From Azadirachta indica (taxonomy: Eukaryota > Streptophyta > Magnoliopsida > Sapindales > Meliaceae), in NCBI GenBank assembly GCA_022749755.1, contig CM040443.1:17451244-17515243 (forward strand): a stretch of 64,000 nucleotides of DNA, in the 5' to 3' direction. Below the pieces are notes generated by a model. The model was not told the origin of the DNA, did no database searches, and saw nothing but the letters and a program-made list of their open reading frames with translations. This document shows positions 12,501 to 23,475 of this stretch, piece after piece; position 1 is the first letter of the stretch; each line of letters starts with the position of its first letter. The position numbers and the translations under genes are program-made.

Positions 12501-14150
12501 ATTATATCTCATATAAAAGGCAGCCTCCAATCCATGGAGGTTAGTGGTGGTAAACTCACTAGAGATGATTATGTTCAGTTATCAGAGAGCAGGGTTTCCA
12601 CCTTAAGAAGGCAGAAGAGAGAGAAAATTTATGACATCTTTGAAAGCTATGAACAAATGAAGATGAGAAATGGTGAATTTGATTTGGCTGATCTGGTTAG
12701 TGATCTTCATCGTCGACTTAAATCAGAACGTTACAGGGGTGACGAGATTCATTTTGTTTATGTTGATGAAGTTCAAGATCTTACCATGAGTCAAATTGCT
12801 CTTTTCAAATATATCTGCAGAAATGCTGAAGAGGGTTTTGTTTTTTCGGGAGATACAGCACAAACAGTTGCTCGGGGAATAGACTTCAGGTTTCAAGACA
12901 TACGATCTCTGTTCTACAATAAGTTTGTAGTGGAATCCAAAAATATTGGAAATAGTGGAAGGAAAGAGAAAGGACAACTCTCAGACATTCTAAGTTTGAG
13001 TCAGAACTTCCGTACCCATGCAGGTGTGCTGAAGTTGGCTCAAAGCATTATCGATCTTCTTTACCGTTTCTTCCCTCACTCTATTGATATTTTAAATCCC
13101 GAGAAGAGTTTTATATTTGGAGAGCCTCCTGTATTGCTTGAATCTGGGGACAATGAAAATGCAATCATAAAAATATTTGGAAACGACGGAAATGTTGGTG
13201 GGAATATGGTTGGCTTTGGAGCAGAACAAGTTATATTGGTGCGGGATGACTGTGCTAGGAAGGAAATTTCTGGCCATGTTGGGAAGAAAGCTCTTGTGCT
13301 GACAATAGTGGAGAGCAAGGGCCTTGAATTTCAGGTCATTCATTATTGCAAAAACTTTTTCACCATGCACAATGTAGAATAAGTATATCTGGGTACTAAT
13401 ATAGAATTGCAAGTTCCGGTTACTGTTACAGGACGCTTTGTTGTCTGTAACAAAATTTCTCTTATAGCTAAGAATGAAAACAGGGGAAGATAATATACCC
13501 TCATTATGTCCTCAGATGGTGTGTTTGACACAATAATTAATTACTAGATATTTTGAAATTCAGGTTAGTAATGGCTAGAAGTTTTATGTTAGTTCAAACA
13601 ATTTAAATTTTTACCTAAAATACAAATCTCTCTTTTGATTCATGAATCCTAGGAAAAATTAGAAGTCTACTGCTTCCACTCTGCTTTTATTGTCTAAAAT
13701 GTTTTTAATTTATATATTCAAGTTCTCATGCCTTTGCATAAGTAGTTATTATGAATCCTATGTTTTCCATTACTGAATTGTTCAGCTTCCTCCCATAGGA
13801 TGTACTGTTGTACAACTTTTTTGGCTCTTCACCTTAAAAATCAATGGAGGGTGATATATGAATATATGAAGGAACAAGATCTGCTTGACTCCACATCACC
13901 TAGGTCCTTCCCAAGCTTCGATGAGGTTAAACACAATGTCTTGTGCTCTGAACTGAAGCAACTATATGTAGCCATCACTCGGACAAGGCAAAGATTGTGG
14001 ATTTGGGAAAATATAGAGGAGCTCTCAAAACCTATGTTTGATTATTGGAAGAAAAAGCTCCTTGTTCAAGTCAGGCAGCTGGATGATTTACTGGCACAGG
14101 CAATGCAAGTTGCAAGCAGCCCAGAGGAGTGGAAATCACGGGGATTTAAG
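9589..14150 (+). pseudogene. Copy A module 2: UvrD-like helicase domain
   Basis: Exon 8 carries a second Walker A, GRSGTGKTT, near 10,395. Exon 9 (400 codons, uninterrupted) carries VYVDEVQDLT as motif II, FSGDTAQTVARGID as motif III, LSQNFRTHAGVL, and the start of the motif V SKGLEFQ at its 3' end. Exon 10 completes motif V (DVLLYNFF after the splice) and carries VAITRTRQRLWIWE as motif VI. These are UvrD/Rep-family signatures, distinct from the Upf1-like module upstream. Three of the five frame lesions fall here, at about 9,875, 10,332-10,341 and 13,834. There is no counterpart in copy B. The intron at 10,611-12,133 is the longest after intron 1. Confidence 0.8.
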
Positions 14151-14655
14151 GTTTGCGTAATTTTACCATATGCTGTTGACAGTTTTCTCACATTTATTGA
14201 TATAAGTTTACTGTTATTATCATCTCTTTATTTTTTGCAACCTTTTCCTTGAAAAGATATTTGGCATTCATATTAGAACTACTATTATTAGGATTAATAT
14301 TATTATAATTATCAATTTATGCCCCGTCTAATTGTCACATGTACTTTGACAAGACATCTTCTGATTAAATTTTTACTCAGAAAACTTCATGATTATTAGA
14401 TATGAAAACATGGTCATGAATAATCAGGTCAGTTACTTTGTTTGTGATTTAGACTGCTGCCGTTGGTGCTTAAAATAATCTGCACTAAATAAATGATTAA
14501 ATAATTGTGCTGCCGTTATTGTTATCTTCTATCTATGCCATCAAATTCATGTTAATGTTGATTGCCTTGCATTTTGTTCCTAGTGCTTGTGATGGATGTG
14601 CTATTGCTTTTTTTTTTTTTTTTAATCCTTGTCTGCTAACTATTGCTGTTTTTAG

Positions 14656-17600
14656 CTGTTTAATGAGCATAACTATAAAATGGCAACTATATGCTTCGAA
14701 AGAGCCCGGGATACTTACTGGGAAGGAAGGTCTAAAGCAACTGGGCTTAAGGCAGCGGCTGATCGCATTTGCAGTTCAAACCGTGAAGAGGCTAACATTA
14801 TGCTTAGGGAAGCTTCCAAAATATTTGAAGCCATAGGCAAGGCTGATTCTGCTGCCAGATGTTTCTATGATTTGGGGGAGTATGAAAGAGCAGGTATGAA
14901 TTTGATATTTAGCATTGATGGAATATAATGCCATTTTTATGGCTGAAGTTTCCCTTCTGGTGTTGTTGTTGTTCTCATGTCTATGGAGCTTAAAAATCAT
15001 CTCATCATTTCCAATCTGCACAGTGGTTTAATGCTGACACATCTTGTGATGTTGGGAATTTGGCATGCTCATCATAGTTATTGTTGAGGATTTGATGCAA
15101 GTTTGAGAATTGTAATTTGTATTTCCAGTTTTCTGGAATACTTTGATTTCAAAATAACCTAAAAGTTGTGGTTGTTGATAGATGATAGATCTTTTCAGAA
15201 AATAAACTACTGAGTCAATGCAAGTTTGAGAATTGTAATTTATATTTCCAAATTTATGGGATACTTTGATTTAAAAGTAAGCTATGTTTATATACACTTT
15301 CCTGGCTCTTCTTTTTTCTTCTGGGCTTCTGTGACTATGTAATCTGAAGACTCCTTTTCTCTCCATTTTTCCTAATAGGGAAAGAGTTTTGGATAAATTG
15401 TCTGTGTGTGTGTGTGCATGAGTTGATTGGGTCTTACAGTGACAGTAATTGTTAATGTATCTGTGTATTGCATAGTTTGTTCATTTGCAGAAGTATTTCT
15501 CCTCCCTTTTGCCTAGTTATTCCCCAAGCATTCTTGCCCTGCTATTGAAAAAAAACAAAAGATAAGAGCTTGATAATGTGTTTGGTACTGCTATGGGACT
15601 GTAAATTCGAGCATCAAATTTAACTTCTTGTTCCCACAGGTAGGATTTATTTGGAAAAATGTGCGGAACCTGAGCTGGAAAGAGCCGGGGAATGTTTTTG
15701 TTTGGCAAGATGCTATGAGCTTGCAGCAGATGTATATGCCCGGGGCAATTTTTTCTCGGAATGTTTGGCTGTTTGCTTCAAGGGAAAGCTTTTCGACAAT
15801 GGTTTGCAATACATTAACTACTGGAGACAGCATTCTGATACAGATGTTGGTTTAGTTAGAAGAAGCGAAGAAATATACAAAATTGAACAGGACTTTCTAG
15901 AGTCTTCTGCTGTTTATTATCATGAGCTCAAAGATAACAGATCCATGATGAAATTTGTTAAAGCTTTTCATTCCATGGATTTAATGCGCAACTTTTTGAA
16001 GTCTTTAAGTTGCTATGACGAGCTTCTGGAGTTGGAAGAAGACACAGGGCACTTCATGGACGCTGCAAATATTGCGAAACTCAGAGGAGATATTCTTCGA
16101 ACAGCAAATCTGTTGCAAAAGGCAGGAAATTTCAAAGAAGCTTGTATACTTACTCTGAACTATGTACTTGCCAATTCTCTTTGGTCAACTGGGCACAAAG
16201 GCTGGCCCTTGAAGGAGTTTAGACAAAAGGAGGAGCTTCTGGAAAAAGCCAAGTCATTAGCTAAGGATGAGTCATGCCAATTCTATGAATTTGTTTGTAT
16301 TGAAGCTGACATTTTATCATCTGATCACGGTGACTTGTTCATAATGAATCAACAGTTGAATGCTTCTAAGAGACATCAGAGTGTCAGTGGTGAAATATTA
16401 TCTTCTAGAAGGATTCTGGATGTTCATCTTCGTACAAATTCCTCGAAATATGTTTTGGAAGATGAACTGGTTTTTGATCTCATAACCTATTCAGAGGAAA
16501 CAATTTGTAGAAACAAGGTTTCTGTTCAAACTCTGGTTCACTTTTGGAACTGCTGGAAGGATAAGATCATGAACATACTCAAGCATCTTAGATCTCTCAA
16601 AACGCAGAATGTTAATGGCTATAGAAGTTATGGAGATTTCTGCTTGAGTTACCTTGGAGTGTGGAAGCAATACAGTAATTTGAATACCATCTATCTTTTG
16701 TTGAACTCTGATGCTGACTGGGTGGGAGAATTGGACAAAAGAGATGCTCAAAGGAATGGGAAGCCGGTCACTGTTGATGTTCACCAGCTTGTCTCCGCTG
16801 CTGGCAGTTACTGGAGTTCGGAATTGCTTGCTGTTGGTATGCAGGTGTTGAACAGTCTTGAAGACCTTTATAAGCAATCATCCAAGAATTCATCATCTGT
16901 GTTCTGCCAAGTCATCTGTTTGTGTTACATCCATGAGGTTGCAAAATTTCTCTTGAGTTCCAAATTTCTGTACCATCACTACCACAAAGCTAAGACACAG
17001 AAATTTGTGGAACTATCAATGGAGCACTTTTTTGACTTTGTATTTCCTCTAGACTGTCGAAAATCACTGAGAGAGAGTATGATTTCTCTGAGAGGAACTG
17101 AGGTTTACCGAAATGCAGTCCAAGAACTTATTTCTTGGCGCATTGGCCTGAAGGATGAGCTTTCCTATGGCGAAATTGGATATGTGGTTGTTATGATTCT
17201 TGGGTCTTGTAAGCTGAGCAATGATCTATACAAGAGTGTTGTAAAAAGATTTGATGGAAATACTCCATGGAAAGAATTTGTGCAGAGTCTCTCTCGGAAT
17301 ATGGCATTAAAAGAGATGTCTCATATTAAGAAATTCCATGGAGCACTGCTAGATACTTATGAAGCCAATTGGAGGAGAACTGACTATATGTCACCTGCTT
17401 GTTTCCTGTACCTTATTGAACGCATTTTGATCTTGTTGTCTAGCTTCCAGAGGTACATTTTTACCACCAAATCATCTTTTATTGATTGGCTTATCAATAA
17501 TCAGGAAGGGAGCACCAAGCCAACGTCCGGATTAGTGACTGATATACAACAATCCTTGAGAGGTATACTTCAGTTCATTGTTGACATTGTTTTGCAGTTC

Positions 17601-18858
17601 CTTTACGAGGACAAGGAAATGGTGGAGTGGATCAAAAACTCTCGTACCAAAATTGAGGACTACCATGCATTGGTGGTTTTGAGATTGGTTGTGATTGTAT
17701 GTCTGATTCAATTGAACTTTGGCAGCTGTGAAAACATTTTGCATGACTTGCTGGGCAGGAACTATATTTCAAATAAGTTGCCAAGGGAATTTTATGAAGC
17801 CCTCTGCAGGAGACGAAACCAAAATGCTATTGCTAAAGCATTTAAAAAGATTGGGAATCCTCTTGTAATTGTGAATTTGTGGGAGACTAGTCCAAATTTT
17901 GCAGAAAAATGTCCAGATGCAGTTTTTGTGGACATGAAGGGCAGCAAATGCAAGGAGGACATACTAGAAATTTTGTTTCCAATAAGTGAAGCCTCTCGAG
18001 GTCATTCTGGAACTGGTAAACTGGAAGCTGCCAATTTACAAGCGGAAGTGCTTTCTGCTAAGAGTTATGAACGAGGGAAGAATTCAAACCATTCATCTTC
18101 AAATTCTGCTTCTCCACAACATCAGGAAATGAATACCATGAATGTAAAAGCAGGAAACCTGCCACTGAAACTTGAACAATTCTGGAAAATATTTGAAGCA
18201 TTTGAGTTTGAAGACAATGGAGAAGGCCAACCGAGGTTTATGTTCAAATCCTCAACCATTAAGGTACTGCCAAATTCTTTCACATTGTCAGTTGACTTGG
18301 AAAGTTTAAAGCATGTAATAAATTGCTTACAGTAATGCTAATAATGTCTTTATAATTTTTATTTGTTGATTTATATTCTTTTGTGTATTTTATAGGAGGA
18401 TGTGGAGAAAAGCATTCAACTTTTAGCTGCTGCAATGGATGAATGCTCTCCGAACAACTCTGATGATGCAGAAGCTAAAAGCCAAATGAGCGAAGCAACT
18501 AGCATGCTTAAAGATTTGAAGCAACTTCGTGCTGCACTTAATAGTCTGAGGTCAGTTTGAAAACAGTGCTGAATTGGACCAAAGATTCCGGGTTGTGAAG
18601 CTGCTGTTTACATAAATTTTAGAAGTGCATAGGAATCTGCAAGAGTTTACATCATAGTAGCTCCCATTAACAGTTGGATTTGGACGTAATTTGTTTTCTT
18701 AACTTTTTTTTTTTTTTAATATGATCTTCAGTGAGGGAAAACTCAAGAAGATTTCAACACTAGGAGAAATGTACAAGAAGTTGCAGTCAAGAAGACCAAA
18801 TATGGAACCTTTCCTAAAGCAGCTATTCCTGGAGCATTACACAAATCTCAAGGGCTAG
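14656..18858 (+). pseudogene. Copy A module 3: TPR-like C-terminal half
   Basis: Exon 11 and the start of exon 12 encode repeated helix pairs with the A-x-CF-x-L-x-Y-E-x-A pattern of tetratricopeptide-like repeats (for example AARCFYDLGEYERAG and AGECFCLARCYELAADVYARG). Exon 12 is open for 875 codons (15,640-18,263), then two short exons follow. A TAG at 18,856-18,858 ends the frame. The same frame then stays open for 58 codons to a TAG at 19,033 and becomes Lys/Gly-rich, so the true C-terminus was probably a basic tail. The region is presumed to be a protein-interaction scaffold. Confidence 0.75.
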
Positions 18859-19036
18859 GCAGTGGAGATTTGCAACACACCAGCTGACAGCAATGCTGAC
18901 AAAGGTAATAAGGGAAAGATGAAGGCAATGCCAAGACCAGCTTCCAAAGGCCGAGGGCAAGCCAGCAGTCAGAAAAATGAAAACAAAGGGACCGGAAAGA
19001 ACAAAAAATTAAAAAAAAAAAAAAAACAAAAATAGA
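18859..19036 (+). other. Former C-terminal tail or 3' UTR of copy A
   Basis: The frame of the last exon continues open after the TAG for 58 codons. It is rich in Lys, Gly, Asn and Gln and ends in a poly-A-like run at about 19,005-19,030. It can be read either as a lost basic tail or as untranslated sequence. The codon-level openness favours the first reading but does not prove it. Confidence 0.4.
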
Positions 19037-20370
19037 AATATAGTTACATAATAAACTTCATATTCTCAAATAAATAAGACTAGTAGTATAAACTACAATA
19101 TGTGTAAGTAGAAAATAAATTATAAATGAACAAAGTAATATAAAGAATGAAGCATATGAAAAAAAAATGTATTTTGAATGTAGCATAAATGATAACAAGA
19201 AGTCATAGTAAATATAGTTATAATGAGATTAAATTTATATAACAACAATAAATATTACAATAATTATTTTAAATGAAATTATAATTAAAAGATATTGAAT
19301 TTACAAATTAAAATGAATACCAAAATAATAATTATAAATTAATTTTTAAATAATATAGTACAAAATAATTTTGCAATAATTAAAAAATATGATAATTTAA
19401 AAATAACGAGTTAAATTTAAATAATTAATAAAATTAAGGTAAAAACATGAAGGGAATAGGTAAAGTGAAGAGTAATGATTCTGACCCTTAGAAGAGGAAC
19501 CATAATTATTTGAAATTAAAGAAAATAAAAAAAAAATGTGAATTTTTTTTTCCATTTATATAAAAATCTAGGTCAAAATTAAGTAGACATTATTCATTTT
19601 AAACACAACTTGTTACAAATTTATTTTTAATTTTGTAATACAAAAATTTTACTTAATTAAGAGGACCTAGTATTTATAATTTAGAAGAGTCTTATTCTCC
19701 ATAGTAATATGTCTACTTTCAACCTTGTAGAATCCATATTCCTTTGCAAATCAAGTGAAAAATTAATTTCCTAGAGGAATTACCCTCAACCAAATATGAC
19801 CTTAACACTATGACCACAGTGGAAATGCCTTAATGACTTAAAAAGACATTTAACAAATGATGATTCATATTAAGGACCTTAAAGAAATTCAAGGTATGTA
19901 TTGTCTAATACCATTGTCCTTTCTGTTTTTGCCGTTTACATTTTTTGGGTAATTGTTTGGTGCGTATTACTATTTCCTAAAATAATCTTTAAATATTTTT
20001 ATAATTCATTTTCTGATTTTATAGAGATTGGAGTAAAAAAGTTAGTGGAAACCATAAATATCGTATTTTAAATATAATTTTTAATTTTTTAAAAACAACA
20101 ATATTAAAAACCGCATTTGAAAACTTTATTTAAAAAATATTGTTTTAAAAAAAAAGCTAATGAAACATTGTTTTGATGATTTTATTTTTAAAAACTATTT
20201 TCAAATTTTGATACTCAATGTGAAAATAGAAAAAAAAAAGTTTTTTGAAATTTTTATTTACTTAAATTTATTTACAGTTATTTAGTTATATTTTAACTTT
20301 ATCTACTAATAATATGTCTTTGTTTTTAATCAATATTTTTTTATTTTTTAAGAAAAAGATATGCAAATCC
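19037..20370. other. AT-rich spacer, no gene seen
   Basis: This is low-complexity AT-rich DNA with no ORF or recognisable element. Short poly-A and poly-T runs are its only structure. Confidence 0.6.
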
Positions 20371-20672
20371 CTTATAATGAACTGATTAGTTATAATAGTT
20401 TCAAAAATACTTATAAAACTTTCAATTTATTTAAAAATAATAATTATACCCTTATTAGTAATAGATATTTAACAAAAATTATTACTAAATCTATAAAATT
20501 TAACAACGTACTATTTATTAATATATTTTTTATGCATTTACTATATTTTATCAAATTTTAAAGATATAATAATTATTTTTGCTGAATAACTATTATTAAT
20601 AAGGGTATAATAATTATTTGGAGATTTAAATGCGTATTTTTTAAATTATTAGAACTAATCAGTTCATTAACC
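20371..20672. repeat. Foldback (MITE-like) element of about 300 bp
   Basis: The left half (from TAATGAACTGATTAGT at 20,375) is an imperfect inverted copy of the right half (ending ACTAATCAGTTCATTA at 20,669). Pairing extends through most of the 300 bp, with the centre near 20,525. Inner parts of the arms resemble the stretch at about 23,770-23,960 and the last 240 bases of the window, so it belongs to a dispersed family. No coding capacity was found. Confidence 0.75.
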
Positions 20673-21239
20673 CAAATTTTAGAGACTTGAATGTTCTTTC
20701 TCCATTTTTTTTTTTTTAATTAGAGTTCCTAGGTGCTTTTTATATTTCATAATTTGATCTTGGTAATTATGACTCAATATTTATTGAAAAATTAATGCAG
20801 AGTGAGTATATGGATGGTTTTGCTTATTTCTTAATTGGCCATTGACCAGTAATGAAGAATTAGTTTGACATAAAATAAGGTCAAGAATCATAATAAAAAA
20901 TATGTTTTCAAATAATGTATCAATTATTTATTTTAAAATTTAATAAATTTAAAATAATTTGTAAACATTATATTCAAATCACTTTTAAATGTCAAAACTT
21001 AAAAAATACAACTCAAAATGTTGATTATATTTTAATTTCGAATTTTGTGTTTTCAGTTGTGACCATTAGCTTAAATAATAAAGAAATTAAAGTTAAGAAA
21101 CAAAAAGCATGAAGCTACAGACGAAAATGAAAGCCCAAATAAAAAGCCTACAATTGAAGTGCCCATTTTCATTAACGAATTCGGTCTATTTGTAATTTGC
21201 AATGGCTAATCTTTAAGCCTATGGCTGTCTATATCTATA

Positions 21240-21470
21240 TCCGAATAGGAGCCAAATCTAAGCCTAGTTATCAAGGCGAACTTTGGGAGAGAATCGGATA
21301 GGCGTGCCTCCAATAAAAAACCACATCTCCTGCTCAACCCCATCAATCTTAACCTCTGTAAAAGGATATTATGCACCAGGTTGGTTGAAAAGCCCAAGTA
21401 GTGGAGGTCCAAAAAGTGGCCAAAGCAACTTTATTTGAACATATGCCGTTATCTCCTTGTCAGCTTGTCC
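21240..21470 (-). pseudogene. Degenerate DUF1985 (Ulp1-linked, transposon-borne) fragment
   Basis: Read on the minus strand, this gives CFGHFLDL, GFSTNLVHNILLQR, then after a frame shift EMWFFIGGTPIRFSP, and after another KFALITRLRFG. This order and spacing match the plant DUF1985 domain (FGHFLDLP, GFSGQLVHHLLLR, ELWF-GGKPLRF, REFALVTGLRCG). DUF1985 is usually found in genes carried by Mutator-like or CACTA elements together with a Ulp1-type C48 peptidase. At least two frame shifts and an in-frame stop make it non-functional. No peptidase part was found. The assignment rests on pattern memory, not on a search. Confidence 0.6.
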
Positions 21471-21845
21471 TACATCTTCTCAAGTTGTTTAGATTTTGAC
21501 AACAATATCACCACAACCGAAAACTGGTTTGCTTGTCTCTAAAGTGCTACTGATGGTAACTATCTCTCCCTGATTAGAAAACATATTAAGTTCATTAAGT
21601 TCATCAATTCCAATTAAAAACACACTACATATGTATGTAAATCTAAAAACAAAGAAAAAAAAAAAATGACATATCTTCTATTCTTCTTGAAAGTGTGGTA
21701 GATAACTCAAAAGTTTAGACATAACGTGAAAGCGTTGTGTAAAATTGACTCGAAACTGAAAATTACTCTCAACTTGAAAGTGGGTTACTCACAATCAATG
21801 TTGAAAGTGCATTTTTTGCCATAACTTGAAACTATCAAAATGTTG

Positions 21846-21976
21846 TTTAACTCAAAAGTTAATTTGTAACGTGACTCAAAACTTGGAATCTATGTTTTCT
21901 TGAAAGTTTATGCATTATTGAGAAAGCACAAAGACCCAATTTAGAGTCACGTTACAAATTAGCTTTTGAGTTAAAT
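21846..21976. repeat. Stem-loop with arms of about 40 bp
   Basis: Bases about 21,846-21,886 (TTTAACTCAAAAGTTAATTT onward) are an inverted copy of about 21,936-21,976 (ending AGCTTTTGAGTTAAATG). The loop is about 50 bp. It lies beside the DUF1985 fragment, in DNA with repeated AACTTGAAAGT words, and is probably part of the same decayed transposon. Confidence 0.65.
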
Positions 21977-22510
21977 GTCACTTGAAAGTATAAGGGGTTG
22001 GTCGTAAATCAGTGTTTCATCTAAATTCGGCCAAAATCACACACAACAATGCAAATTTTCATTCAATATTCCCTAAATTAAATATACCAAGGATATCTCA
22101 CACCTAATTCATGTAAAATACGTTAATCTTATACATGTATTCATGCCCAATTGAATTTGGAAATTGAAACCTTAACTTGTGTCCCAAAGCCACAAAATTA
22201 ATGCTGAAAGTTGTCATCCATTATTTCCATCATAGTCAATTGAAACACCATTCAAATTGCAACCCTAACACAAAACTCAATTTGATGCTCGAAGGTGAAT
22301 AATTACTATTGCTCGAACTTGAAAGAAGAAGAGAAAGAAAAACCCGTGTTTTCATTGTGGGCATGAGGGTATTTTGTTATAAAAAAGTTAAAATTGGGAA
22401 TTTTTTATTGAAATTATGCTAAGTGGGTATATTTGAATTTTGCTTATGAAGTTGGGGTATTTTCAGTTTTTTCCCAAAGCTTAAGGTTACACTTTTTTAA
22501 TTTTTAAAAT

Positions 22511-23188
22511 GAAAAAACTACAATTACTGCCTGTTAGATGCAAATTTCCACAAATGCCTCCTTAATGGTTTAAAAAATATCAAACCTCCTCATCATTACG
22601 ATTTTTCTGTTAAATTAACAAAAAAAATGTATTTTTTTGTGAATTCCCCTAGGACCATTTGTAATGATGACTGAACAAAGAGCTGATTTGATGTGAAGGA
22701 TAATAACATAATATATTACTATATAATAAAAAAAAATTACACAATAAAAAATAAAGTAAACGTGAATATAAATATAAATAAAACTAAAACTAAAAAATAT
22801 AAATATAAGTGTATATGTGTGTGTATATGTATATGTATGTATGTATGTGTGTATATATGTAGATATGTATATATATATATATATGATTAGATATATAAAT
22901 AAGAAAAAAAATATAAATATAGATATATAATATAAATATAAATATAAATTAATTAATTCTATTTTTCTTTTCATTTAAATAAAATGTCAAATTATACCCA
23001 AGACCAGTCTCCCAATGTTAGCCAATGTAAGGTAAATATCTATTTTACCTTTAAAAAAGAAGTTTTCCTTTAAAAAGGAAGTTTTCCCGTTAGAAAGCTG
23101 ACAGTAAAAGAATTTTGGTGTTTTTTGAACTATTAGAAGGGTAAATATAGAAGTTTAGATCTAACAACAAAGTAATTGTAATTTTCTC
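22511..23188. mobile_element. Non-autonomous TIR element (Mutator-like MITE), 678 bp
   Basis: The left end, beginning GAAAAAACTACAATTACTG, is repeated inverted at the right end, with imperfect pairing over about 100 bp. The flanking 9-mers TTTTAAAAT (22,502-22,510) and TTTTAAATT (23,189-23,197) differ at one position and read as a 9-bp target site duplication, as expected for Mutator-like elements. No transposase is present. The middle holds TATA/TGTA microsatellites at about 22,790-22,940. Confidence 0.7.
22785..22945. repeat. TATA/TGTA microsatellite cluster
   Basis: This is a compound array of (ATAAAT)n, (TATG)n, (GTATAT)n and (TA)n units inside the MITE-like element. The ORFs here on both strands are artefacts of the simple sequence. 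Confidence 0.85.
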
Positions 23189-23475
23189 TTTTAAATTTTA
23201 TAATAGAATATAATTATTAATTCTTAGAGTATAAAAAATTGAAAAACAAAATAGTTGGTTACCCTTTCATGAATAAATTATGTTTTTAACACTAAAAAAT
23301 AGATGTTAGTCTAATTCAATTATAAAAATTGCTTTTATAATTTTGAACTAAATGTTGTTAAAAAGCATTGATGAATTTAGTGTTACAGGGTGCTTCTTCA
23401 TTCTTTTATAGTAAAATTATAAAAGTGTTTAATGACACTAATTTCTAGTGAGAATCACTCATTTCTTTATTAATA

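Larger units (their letters stand above)
4247..18858 (+). pseudogene. Copy A: TPR/ankyrin-repeat-containing-protein-1-like double helicase, frame broken
   Basis: Coding exons inferred from GT-AG sites and phase: 4247-4375, 5922-6470, 6700-7913, 8063-8381, 8933-9188, 9276-9492, 9589-9943, 10096-10610, 12134-13334, 13799-14150, 14656-14893, 15640-18263, 18396-18550 and 18732-18858. The protein would have an Upf1/Sen1-type SF1 helicase, then a UvrD-like helicase, then a long TPR-like helical region. Such plant proteins run to roughly 2,700 residues. They are presumed RNA- or DNA-handling ATPases, but their role is poorly known. The frame is broken by a 1-base loss near 7,320, a shift near 9,875 (stop at 9,877), a 5-base tandem duplication at 10,332-10,341, a 2-base loss near 13,834 (stop at 13,835) and a TAG at 18,856. 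Splice sites remain good, so the decay looks recent. Assembly errors are the main alternative. Confidence 0.85.

Noticed and set aside
16491..16877. A 128-codon minus-strand ORF inside the TPR exon
   Set aside because: It lies wholly antisense to an 875-codon exon in the sense frame with clear TPR-like pattern. Treated as a shadow.
22615..22974. A 119-codon minus-strand ORF rich in Ile, Tyr and Phe that could look like a membrane protein
   Set aside because: It is the translation of TATA/TGTA microsatellites inside a MITE-like element. Its composition comes from simple sequence and no domain is present.
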